NCBI GenBank assembly: GCA_036001465.1
Contig: DASYUH010000068.1
Location: 1 to 50,375, forward strand
Source of the DNA: Candidatus Polarisedimenticolia bacterium
Lineage (GTDB): Bacteria > Acidobacteriota > Polarisedimenticolia > Gp22-AA2
Reading direction: 5' to 3'
DNA: 50,375 nucleotides
Part shown: positions 15,857-23,487 of the stretch, piece after piece
Numbering within the stretch: the stretch's first letter is position 1
Layout: each line of letters starts with the position of its first letter
Notes under the pieces: generated by a model
What the model saw: the letters and a program-made list of their open reading frames with translations, nothing else
Told to the model about the DNA's origin: nothing
Databases searched by the model: none
Translations under genes and position numbers: made by a program

Positions 15857-16234
15857 ATGCGGACACGGAGTCGTATCCTGTCGCTGGTGACGGCCGTGGC
15901 CCTGCTCGTCGCCGGCGGACCGGCCCTCTACTGCGCGCAGGCCTCGATGCACTCGATGCCCTGCTGCAAGACCTCCGCGCGCTGCGATCTCGGCATGAAG
16001 GCCGCCGCCTGCTGCACCGTCGAGCCGTCATCCGGCTTTCCCGAGAGAACGGCGGGGCTTGGAACCGGTTTCGCGGCACCGGGTCAGGAGAAGCGTCCGC
16101 ACGCCGCTCGTTCCCTTGCGGAAGCCCCCGCGGTCGATCCGGTCGCCGCGAAGGGTCCTGCCCGTCTCTGGTACCCTCCGGCGCACGTCGAGACCGTCCC
16201 CGCATACCTTCGCCACGCCTCGATCCTCTGCTGA
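15857..16234 (+). CDS. Small secreted Cys/Met/His-rich protein, possibly metal-binding
   Basis: A 125-residue protein with a signal peptide (ILSLVTAVALLVAGGPALYCAQA). The segment that follows is dense in soft-metal ligands: MHSMPCCKTSARCDLGMKAAACC has five Cys and three Met within about 23 residues, in CC pairs. The C-terminal half is low in ligands. Similar small CC-motif secreted proteins occur near copper or other metal handling genes, but I do not recognise a named family. ATG 15857 is chosen over GTG 15842 because the latter lies inside the promoter. The next gene in the same direction encodes an outer-membrane-type protein with a His run. Confidence 0.6.
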   Translation: MRTRSRILSLVTAVALLVAGGPALYCAQASMHSMPCCKTSARCDLGMKAAACCTVEPSSGFPERTAGLGTGFAAPGQEKRPHAARSLAEAPAVDPVAAKGPARLWYPPAHVETVPAYLRHASILC

Positions 16235-16342
16235 TCGGCCCGCCTCCGCGTCCCTGATCCTCCGCCTTGCACGGCTCTGAGTTTCTGACGCGCGCGTCGT
16301 GCCGTCCTGCAGCATGCGGCCGCGTGTCGATCGAGGTAGCGC

Positions 16343-17596
16343 ATGCGAACACGTGTTTACGCATTGTGGGTGCTCGTCCCGGTTCTGGCCTTCGGTTCCG
16401 AGGATCCGTCTCCTCCACGTGAGCGGACGGAAACCAGGGCGCCAGGGGCGACGTGGAGCACCGTCTATCACGGATACGCCTTCCTGACGTCGAACCGCCA
16501 GGGCGGTCCCTCGGGCGAGCAGGATTTCGACTCGGTCAACCATCTGATGATCGTCACGTCGAGACGGTGGGGTCCTGGAACCTTCGATCTTCTCGGCACC
16601 TTCAGTGCCGAGCCGATGACCATCGCCCCCGCCGGCGCTCCGCTGCTCTTCCAGAGAGGCGAAACGTACCGGGACGTCCTCCTGGTGGACCGCCAGCACG
16701 CTCATGACCTGTTCGTGCAGCTGGGGGCCCGCCTGACCGTCGAGCTCGTGCCGGCGCGGAGCGTCCGGATCGGCGTGGCGCCGGTCGGGGAGCCGACCGT
16801 GGGCCCCACCCCGTTCGTCCACAGGCTCTCGGCCTCCGAGAACCCGCTGGCCCCCCTGGCGCATCACAACCAGGATTCGACCCACATCTCCGCCGACGTC
16901 CTCACCGCCGGAGTCCAGCTCGGGCGCCTGGGCCTCGAGGCCTCGGCGTTCCATGGACGGGAGCCGGATGAAAACCGCTGGGACGTGGACCAGGGCGGCC
17001 TCGATTCGTACGCGGCCCGCCTGTCCTGGCGCCCGGCCCCCGGGCTCTACCTTCAGGTGTCGGCGGCCCGCCGGGAGCGCCCCGAGGCGGTCGAGGACGG
17101 GGACCAGACGCGCCAGACCGCCTCGGTCGAATTCGAGCGGAGCCACGAAGGCGGGTTCGCCGCGGCGACGCTCGTGGCCGGCAGAAACCTCCTCGAGGAT
17201 GGCGCCCAGGAGTGGGGCAGCCTGCTCGAAGGGATCTGGAAGCTGGGGGGGAAGCATTTCATCTACGGTCGCGCCGAGCGGGTCGACCGCGATCTGTTCG
17301 AGCTGCAGAACAAGGCCCAGAGGCCCTCGACCGTTCCGGCGCGGCGCGTGGCGGTGGAGGCCCTGACGGTCGGATACACGCGCGAGCTGCCGTCCTTTCC
17401 GGCCGCAGACGCCGGTCTGGGGGCGGCCCTGACCGTCTATCGCTTCGAGGACCGCCTCGAGCCGGTCTACGGGGAGCGACCGGTTTCCGCCCAGATCTTC
17501 CTGAGGCTGAGATTTGGATCGAAGCAGGCCGGGGCGCACCACCATCACGGTGCGCTCGCGCGGCCTCTCGATCAGGGGGCGGATGGGACGTCGTAG
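16343..17596 (+). CDS. Predicted outer membrane beta-barrel protein, His-rich C-terminus
   Basis: A 417-residue protein with a short signal peptide (RVYALWVLVPVLAFGS) and a body of alternating strands rich in aromatic and Gly residues (for example WSTVYHGYAFLTSNRQ, YAARLSWRPAPGLYLQVSAA). This is the pattern of an outer membrane barrel. The segment DRQHAHDLFVQLGARL resembles a signature (DRQHPHDL) seen in an uncharacterised outer membrane family often located near copper or other metal genes. A four-His run sits close to the C-terminus (residues about 400-403). Its 3' end overlaps the convergent glycosyltransferase gene by 25 nt. It pairs with the Cys-rich secreted protein upstream. Confidence 0.65.
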   Translation: MRTRVYALWVLVPVLAFGSEDPSPPRERTETRAPGATWSTVYHGYAFLTSNRQGGPSGEQDFDSVNHLMIVTSRRWGPGTFDLLGTFSAEPMTIAPAGAPLLFQRGETYRDVLLVDRQHAHDLFVQLGARLTVELVPARSVRIGVAPVGEPTVGPTPFVHRLSASENPLAPLAHHNQDSTHISADVLTAGVQLGRLGLEASAFHGREPDENRWDVDQGGLDSYAARLSWRPAPGLYLQVSAARRERPEAVEDGDQTRQTASVEFERSHEGGFAAATLVAGRNLLEDGAQEWGSLLEGIWKLGGKHFIYGRAERVDRDLFELQNKAQRPSTVPARRVAVEALTVGYTRELPSFPAADAGLGAALTVYRFEDRLEPVYGERPVSAQIFLRLRFGSKQAGAHHHHGALARPLDQGADGTS

Positions 17597-19263
17597 ATGT
17601 AATAGGCGTGGCCGACGATTGCGGTCGGACGGAGATGCAGGAGCCAGTTGTCCGGCCCGTCACCGTGCCGGGCGCGCAGCCGGCCGATCGCGCGGGCCAG
17701 GATGTGGGCGCTCAATGCGTAGGTGCCCGGACTCGGTCCTCGCTGCAGGTCCTCGACGGTGACACGGACCGCCTCGATCCCCAGGTGCTCGGGGCGGACG
17801 CTGCCGAAATAAGCGAACCTGAGAACCCCGCTGGGGGGGTGGCGGGCCAGCCAGTCTTTCAGCTGGTTCAGGCTCTGCCCCCAGTCGACGTTGCTGTCGT
17901 CGAGCCAGAGGTACCCGCAGCGAGCGCCTCCGTCCAGGCCCGTCTTCCCGGGGTCCGAGAGCAGGCAGGCCATCTCGTTGAAGTACGAGAGATGGTCAGG
18001 ATAGATGCCGGTCCCGGCGACGACCATCCACGCGATGAGAACGCAGGCGGACGCCTTCCGCCAGGCCCCTCCGTCCTTGAGGAGAGACGCCAGGCCGGCC
18101 CCGCCGACCAGGTGCAGGAACGGCAGCGCGGGAATCATGTAGCGGAAGCCGAGGTTGTCCGAAAAGAGCGTGTAGACCGCGAAGAAGAAGATCGGCGGCA
18201 GGAGGAGGAAGGCCCGGTCCATGGCCGGCGCGGCCCCTCGCCGCACGAGCGCCCACGCTCCGATCGCGGCCAGGATGATCGCCGGGAGCGGCTCCTTGAG
18301 CAGGTACGAGACCAGGTAATAGGTCAGGAAACGCGGCTTGAACTGCCCGGCCATGAAGGCCCAGTACCCCGGATCGTGATCGGCGTTGATGATCTTGATC
18401 CCCTCGATGTACAGGAACGGGTTGCGCGGAAACAGGTACAAGGCGTGCAGCACGAGGGCCGCGACGGCGCACATGGCGAGAAAGGCGTACAGGCACCAGG
18501 CGAGTCTCTGCCCGCCCTCCTCCGAGGCGTAGGGGTCGACCAGCGTCGACTGGCGCATCGGCACCGCCGCGGGGATCCAGCGCGTCGCCCAGACCAGGAG
18601 AGCGAAGCCGGCCATCATCAGGAAGACGCCGGAAAATTTCGCGCCCAGGAGCAGTCCGAGAGCGAGACCGCACCAGACGAGCCGCTTCAGGCTCCGGTGA
18701 TTGAGGTAGTGCCAGAGGGCGAAGAAGAACAGCACGGCGAAGAGCGCGAGACCCGAGTCGGTGGCGACCAGGGGGGCGTGGGCCACGATGGTCGGATCGA
18801 AGACATGGAGCAGGAGGGCGCATGCCGCCGCGGTCGCCCCCAGGAGCTTCCGGCCCCAGGCGACGATCAGGCCCGCCAGGGCGATCGACAGCAGGACGAA
18901 CGGAAAGCGCGACCACGACACGACGCGCCCCTCCCCGTTTTCGAAGAGCACCTCGTTGCCGAGCTGCCACTGGAAGAACGGATCGGGCGTGTCGTCGATC
19001 GCCGCCCAGTCCTCCGGCGAGATCGGAAGCCGGGCGCCGATCAGGAGCAGGGGGAGCGCCGCGATCTCCTTGAGGAGAGGCGGGTGCTGCAGGTTGACCT
19101 TGAATTCCCCCGTCTTCAGGTACGAGAGCCCGGCGCCGATGTGCGCCGTCTCGTCGAACGTGGTCGACTTGGACCGGCTCTCGCTGAACACTTGAAGAAA
19201 GAAGACCAGGACGAGTCCGCCCAGAACGAGCGGGTGCGATGACCATTCACGAGGCCGGCCCAT
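17572..19263 (-). CDS. GT-C family (PMT/GT39-like) glycosyltransferase
   Basis: A 563-residue polytopic membrane protein. The first periplasmic loop carries TFDETAHIGAGLSYL with the catalytic acidic pair, followed by NLQHPPLLKE, as in phospholipid-carrier-dependent GT39 enzymes. About ten further helices follow. A late conserved segment, WLDDSNVDWGQSLNQLKDWL, is shared with the divergently transcribed paralogue, where it reads LLDSNLDWGQSAKALRRYA. ATG 19263 is preferred over 19272 because an extended -10 (TGC-TAGGAT, minus strand, 19279-19271) would place transcription start beside it. The start sites of the two paralogues are 108 bp apart. Confidence 0.85.
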   Translation of the reverse strand: MGRPREWSSHPLVLGGLVLVFFLQVFSESRSKSTTFDETAHIGAGLSYLKTGEFKVNLQHPPLLKEIAALPLLLIGARLPISPEDWAAIDDTPDPFFQWQLGNEVLFENGEGRVVSWSRFPFVLLSIALAGLIVAWGRKLLGATAAACALLLHVFDPTIVAHAPLVATDSGLALFAVLFFFALWHYLNHRSLKRLVWCGLALGLLLGAKFSGVFLMMAGFALLVWATRWIPAAVPMRQSTLVDPYASEEGGQRLAWCLYAFLAMCAVAALVLHALYLFPRNPFLYIEGIKIINADHDPGYWAFMAGQFKPRFLTYYLVSYLLKEPLPAIILAAIGAWALVRRGAAPAMDRAFLLLPPIFFFAVYTLFSDNLGFRYMIPALPFLHLVGGAGLASLLKDGGAWRKASACVLIAWMVVAGTGIYPDHLSYFNEMACLLSDPGKTGLDGGARCGYLWLDDSNVDWGQSLNQLKDWLARHPPSGVLRFAYFGSVRPEHLGIEAVRVTVEDLQRGPSPGTYALSAHILARAIGRLRARHGDGPDNWLLHLRPTAIVGHAYYIYDVPSAP

Positions 19264-19270
19264 GGCGCGC

Positions 19271-19279
19271 ATCCTAGCA
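19271..19279 (-). promoter_or_regulatory. Extended -10 promoter of the minus-strand GT-C gene
   Basis: On the minus strand TGC-TAGGAT occupies 19279 down to 19271. The chosen ATG (19263) is 7 nt after it, which implies a leaderless mRNA. Confidence 0.5.
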
Positions 19280-19298
19280 TGGAGGCTCCCGGCCGCGG

Positions 19299-19327
19299 TT
19301 GACCCCGCACCGGGCGTGCAGTAGCAT
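19299..19327 (+). promoter_or_regulatory. Sigma-70 promoter of the plus-strand GT-C gene
   Basis: TTGACC at 19299-19304, 17-bp spacer, TAGCAT at 19322-19327. The TTG of the -35 box is in frame with the gene and can be mistaken for its start codon. Confidence 0.65.
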
Positions 19328-19370
19328 CCCCCGCTCCCGTGCCCGCCACGCGGCGGGCCCGCGCGCACCC

Positions 19371-21299
19371 ATGGCCAGAGCGGAATCCAGCCGATCTTCA
19401 ACAGGAAACGGACCGCCGGGGAAGGACCCCTGGGAGGCGCGCGCCGTTCCGCTCGCTCTCGTCCTGCTCGCCGTCCTTCTCCTCCAGGGGCTGATCTTCA
19501 TCGGCGAGTCCTCCCAGACGAGCGACGAGGCGGCGCACCTTGCCGCCGGTTACTCGTACCTGACGAAGGGCGATTTTCGCCTGAACCCCGAGCATCCCCC
19601 CCTGATCAAGGAATGGGCGGCCCTGCCGCTTCTCCCGCTCGACCTGGCGTTCCCCTCGGGGGCCCTGTGGGAGCAGTCCGAGGAGTGGAACATAGGCCGC
19701 CTGTTCGTGCATGAGAACCGGCTCCCGAACGACACGCTGCTCCTGCTCGGCCGGCTGCCGGTCCTGCTCCTGTCACTCCTGCTCGGCTGGTTCCTCTTCC
19801 GCTGGGGGCGGACGCTGTTCGGGGCGCGCGGCGCGCTTCTGGGCCTGGCGCTGTACGTGCTCGATCCGAACGTCGTCGCGCATTCGTCCCTGGTGACCAC
19901 CGACCTCGGCGAGACGCTGTTCATCTACCTCGCCGTCTACGCCCTGTGGACCTGGACGGAGCGTCCGTCCCCCGCGAGGCTCGCCGTGTGCGGCGCCATG
20001 GTCGGGGGGGCCTTCGCCTCCAAATACACCTCGATCTGGCTGGTGCCGATCTTCGGGGCTCTGCTTTGCGGCTTGCTCCTGCTGCGCTTCCCGGTGGCGG
20101 CGATCCCCTGGAGGAGGGGCCCGGGCGATCCGCGCGCGCCGCTGTCGCGGCGGCTGGCCGGCCTCGTCCTGGCCGCGCTCTGCGTGGCGGCGGTTTCCTT
20201 CTTGGTCCTGGCGGCCTGCTACGGCTTCACCGGCCTGCCGGCGTACGTCGTCGGCCTGCAGCGCGGCCTTTACCACTCCGGCACCGGACACATGGCCTAC
20301 CTGAACGGCGCGTACTCGGAGGACGGCTGGTGGTACTACTTTCTGTATGCCTACCTGGTCAAGACGCCGATTGGCACGCTCCTGCTCGTCGCCTGGACGC
20401 TGGCCGCCCTGCTGCGCGGGCGCCGGCTCCGCATGAAGGAGGAGATGTTCCTCTGGATCCCGATCGCGGGGGTCGTCGCGATCACCTCCCTGTGGAAGGT
20501 CAATATCGGCCTGCGGCACATCCTGCCCATCTATCCGTTCCTGTACGTCGCGGCCGGGCGGATTCTCATGCCGCGCGCCGAAGCCGATCCCGGCCGGGCA
20601 GGCCGCCCGGCGGCCGTCCTGACGGCGGCGTGCCTCGCCTGGAACGTGGTCGCGGCCGCGGGCATCGCGCCGCACCACCTGGCCTATTTCAACGAGATCG
20701 TCGGCGGGCCGCGCAACGGCCACCTCCACCTGCTCGATTCCAACCTGGACTGGGGGCAGTCGGCCAAGGCCCTGCGCCGCTATGCCGAGCAGGAGAACCT
20801 GCCGGTGATCTACTGCGCCTTCTCGGGGAACTCCGATCCCTGGTATTACGGGCTGCGGTACCAGTACACCCCCGGCTCGGGAAACCTGGACAATGCCAAG
20901 ACGCGCCCGGTGCGCGTCCCCGCGGATGCGCCCCGGGAGGTCGTGGCGATCAGCGCCATGGTCCTGCATTCGGTCCATTTCCTCGACGAGACCGACAAGG
21001 GGTCGGTGGCCTCGCACGATCTGTACGAGCCGTTTCGCAGCCAGACCCCCGTGGCCACGCCCGGATACTCCTTCCTGGTGTACGACATCACGCGGAGCGC
21101 CGGCGCGCACTCCTATTTCGCCGCCCTGCATCTGAGCTTCCGGCAGCTCGAGCTGGCCGGCTACGAAGCCGGCAAGGCGCTCGCGATCGACCCGCGCAAT
21201 GCGGTCGCCCTGGCGGTCCTCGAGAAGCTCAGGGAGAGCGTTTCCCCCCCGACGACCGGCGGAGACCCTTCAAAAGCGCCCGCGCCTTGGCGTCCATGA
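19371..21299 (+). CDS. GT-C family (PMT/GT39-like) glycosyltransferase
   Basis: A 642-residue polytopic membrane enzyme, paralogous to its divergent neighbour. It has TSDEAAHLAAGYSYL with the catalytic acidic residues, NPEHPPLIKEWAALPLLPL, about eleven hydrophobic segments and, near the C-terminus, HHLAYFNEIVGGPRNG then LDSNLDWGQSAKAL. A short TPR-like tail (ALHLSFRQLELAGYEAGKALAIDPRNAVAL) ends the protein. The ATG at 19371 lies downstream of a clear promoter. The 3' end overlaps the convergent TMTC-like gene by 71 nt. It probably glycosylates periplasmic protein or lipid acceptors. Confidence 0.85.
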   Translation: MARAESSRSSTGNGPPGKDPWEARAVPLALVLLAVLLLQGLIFIGESSQTSDEAAHLAAGYSYLTKGDFRLNPEHPPLIKEWAALPLLPLDLAFPSGALWEQSEEWNIGRLFVHENRLPNDTLLLLGRLPVLLLSLLLGWFLFRWGRTLFGARGALLGLALYVLDPNVVAHSSLVTTDLGETLFIYLAVYALWTWTERPSPARLAVCGAMVGGAFASKYTSIWLVPIFGALLCGLLLLRFPVAAIPWRRGPGDPRAPLSRRLAGLVLAALCVAAVSFLVLAACYGFTGLPAYVVGLQRGLYHSGTGHMAYLNGAYSEDGWWYYFLYAYLVKTPIGTLLLVAWTLAALLRGRRLRMKEEMFLWIPIAGVVAITSLWKVNIGLRHILPIYPFLYVAAGRILMPRAEADPGRAGRPAAVLTAACLAWNVVAAAGIAPHHLAYFNEIVGGPRNGHLHLLDSNLDWGQSAKALRRYAEQENLPVIYCAFSGNSDPWYYGLRYQYTPGSGNLDNAKTRPVRVPADAPREVVAISAMVLHSVHFLDETDKGSVASHDLYEPFRSQTPVATPGYSFLVYDITRSAGAHSYFAALHLSFRQLELAGYEAGKALAIDPRNAVALAVLEKLRESVSPPTTGGDPSKAPAPWRP

Positions 21300-23487
21300 C
21301 GGTGCCGCCGGGATCGAGCGCGGCGGCGCGCTCGAGCGCCGCGAGCGCCCCGTCACGGTCTCCCATGCGTTCGAGGAGCAGACCGAGCGCCCGGTAGGGA
21401 ACGGGGACGGACGGCGCCAGACGGATCGCCTCGCGGTGTTCCGTGGCGGCGGCCGCCAGATCCCCCGCCTGCTCCAACGCCCGGGCCAGATGGTAGTGGT
21501 AGACCGGATGGTCGGGCCGCGCGGACACCGCCTGCCGCAGCGCCTGCCGGGCCGCCTCGGTCTGCTGCGCGTCCAGAAGGGCCAGCCCCAGGCCGTCGAG
21601 CAGGTCGGGGTCCCCCGGCCGGAGGGCCAGCGCTCTCTGGAAGCTCGCCGCCGCCCGCCGGTCCCCCGCCTGGTGCTGCGCCACACCGAGGTTCCGGACG
21701 TAATCGGCGTTGTCCGGCTCGAGGCGCACGGCCTCCTCGTAGGCCGCGATCGCCGCCTGCGGGTTCCGCAGCGAGAGCTCGGCGGCCCCCATGTTGGTGA
21801 AGGCCAGGGCGCTCCCCGGATCGACGACGATCGCGCGGCGCAGGTAGTCCCGCGCCTCCGCCCCCCGTCCGAGGGCCGTGAGGCTCCTCGCCAGGTTCAC
21901 CAGGTACTGCACGTTCCCCGGCTGCAGGCGGAGGGCGGAAAGGTAGTGCTCGACCGCGTCCTCCCATCGCTTCCGGCGCGCCTCGATCCCCGCCAGGTTG
22001 TAGTGGGCGTCGCCGAAGTCGGGCCACAGGCCGATGGCCTTCCGGTAGGCCGCGACCGCTTCATCGTCGTGGCCCCGCGCCTCGCAGGCCGCGCCATAAT
22101 TGAACAGCGCTCGAACGCTGTCCGGCGCGACGCGCACCGCGGCGCGGAAGATCGTGTAGTCGTCGCGCCATTCCCGGAGCCGCACGATGGTCCGTGCCGA
22201 GAGCGCCGCCAGAAGGACTCCCGCCGCCATGAGCGCCGGGCTGATGCGACGCGGCACCGGGCCGGTCGGCCGGAGGCGCGCCGCCGTCTGGGCGAGGATC
22301 GCCGCCGCCGTCAGGCAGAATCCGGCGGAGGGCAGGTACATCAGGCGCTCCGCCATGATCGTCCCGATCGGGAACAGGAGGTTGGCGACCGGCACGAAGG
22401 GGAGGCCGAGAAGCGTCAGCGCGAAGGCCAGCCCGGGGGCCTTCCTCCACGACACCACCACGCCCGTGATCCACGCGAGCAGGATCAGGAGCCCCGCGAG
22501 CGATCCGGCATCCGCAATCCCGGCGGCCGGAAGGATCGCCCGATACGAGTAGTCGATCGACATCCGGCCCGGCCAGACGAAGAGGCCGGCGTACCGGGCC
22601 AGGACCTTGAGAGCCGTCAGCCGGGCCTCCAGAAACGGCGCGTGGCCAATCGGATTGTCGATGAACGGGATCGCTCCCATGGGATTGAGGCCCCCGAGCG
22701 CGGCGGACCGGAGCCCGAGCGCAGACAGCAGGGCCATGACCGACGTCAGGTGAAAGGCCCAGGCGGGCCGGCGGCGCACGATGAGGAGGTCGGCGGCCAC
22801 GATGAGCGCCGGGGCCACCACGGCGTTCTCCTTGGAGAGGAAGCCGAGCACCACCAGCGCGATCGACAGGGCGTAGTCACGCCACGGCCGAACGCCTCGC
22901 CGCTCCGTCCGGCCGGCGCCCGGCGCGTCGGCCTCCGCGTCCCTGCCGCGCAGGAAGGCGAGAACGGAGCCGAGGACACCCGCCCCGGCCAGGAGCTCGG
23001 CTCGCCCCACCACCTCCCCGAGCGCCTCGGTATGCGCCGGATGGACGGCGAACAGAAGGGCCGCGAAGAGGGGCACGGGCAGGGCGCGCTCCCCGGGCCC
23101 CGACACCAGCTCCGGGGCCGTACGGAACGCGCGCTCCGCGATCCGGAAGACGAGCCAGGTGTTCAGGAGATGCGCCAACAGGTTGAACAGACGGAACGGG
23201 AAGGGGCGCAGGCCGGAGACGGCGTGGTTCAGGGCGAACGACAGAATGGTGACCGGGCGGTAGAGGCTCGGCACCTCGACGTCGCCGGTGGTCCAATAGC
23301 CGCTCCCGAACAGGCGCGGCGCCCGCGACAGGTCGCGGATCCGTTCGTTCTGCTCGATGATCTTGTGGTCGTCGTGAATGAACCCCGGACGCAGGGCCGG
23401 GAGGTTCACCAGGAGACAGACCGCCGCCAGGGCGAGCAGCGAGCGCCGGACCCCATCCGCCGCGGCCGTGTCCGGCCCGACGGTCAC
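21229..23487 (-). CDS. TMTC-like membrane protein: GT-C-type N-terminal half with C-terminal TPR repeats
   Basis: A 752-residue protein. The N-terminal 420 residues are polytopic with a first-loop FIHDDHKIIEQNERI motif (acidic Asp-Asp), then SLYRPVTILSFALNH and a YAGLFVWPGRMSIDYSY segment. These are the hallmarks of TMTC/DUF1736-type O-mannosyltransferase relatives. From about residue 450 to 740 there are about eight TPR units, such as ALFNYGAACEARGHDDEAVAAYRKAIGLWP. It is the last gene of a four-gene minus-strand operon; its GTG at 23487 overlaps the sulfatase stop (GTGA). Its end overlaps the convergent GT-C gene by 71 nt. Confidence 0.82.
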   Translation of the reverse strand: MTVGPDTAAADGVRRSLLALAAVCLLVNLPALRPGFIHDDHKIIEQNERIRDLSRAPRLFGSGYWTTGDVEVPSLYRPVTILSFALNHAVSGLRPFPFRLFNLLAHLLNTWLVFRIAERAFRTAPELVSGPGERALPVPLFAALLFAVHPAHTEALGEVVGRAELLAGAGVLGSVLAFLRGRDAEADAPGAGRTERRGVRPWRDYALSIALVVLGFLSKENAVVAPALIVAADLLIVRRRPAWAFHLTSVMALLSALGLRSAALGGLNPMGAIPFIDNPIGHAPFLEARLTALKVLARYAGLFVWPGRMSIDYSYRAILPAAGIADAGSLAGLLILLAWITGVVVSWRKAPGLAFALTLLGLPFVPVANLLFPIGTIMAERLMYLPSAGFCLTAAAILAQTAARLRPTGPVPRRISPALMAAGVLLAALSARTIVRLREWRDDYTIFRAAVRVAPDSVRALFNYGAACEARGHDDEAVAAYRKAIGLWPDFGDAHYNLAGIEARRKRWEDAVEHYLSALRLQPGNVQYLVNLARSLTALGRGAEARDYLRRAIVVDPGSALAFTNMGAAELSLRNPQAAIAAYEEAVRLEPDNADYVRNLGVAQHQAGDRRAAASFQRALALRPGDPDLLDGLGLALLDAQQTEAARQALRQAVSARPDHPVYHYHLARALEQAGDLAAAATEHREAIRLAPSVPVPYRALGLLLERMGDRDGALAALERAAALDPGGTVMDAKARALLKGLRRSSGGKRSP

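Noticed and set aside
17212-19242. Long plus-strand open frame opposite the GT-C gene
   Set aside because: Low-complexity charged sequence (Arg, Glu, Gln, Gly), no start signals, and the opposite strand encodes a clear membrane enzyme.
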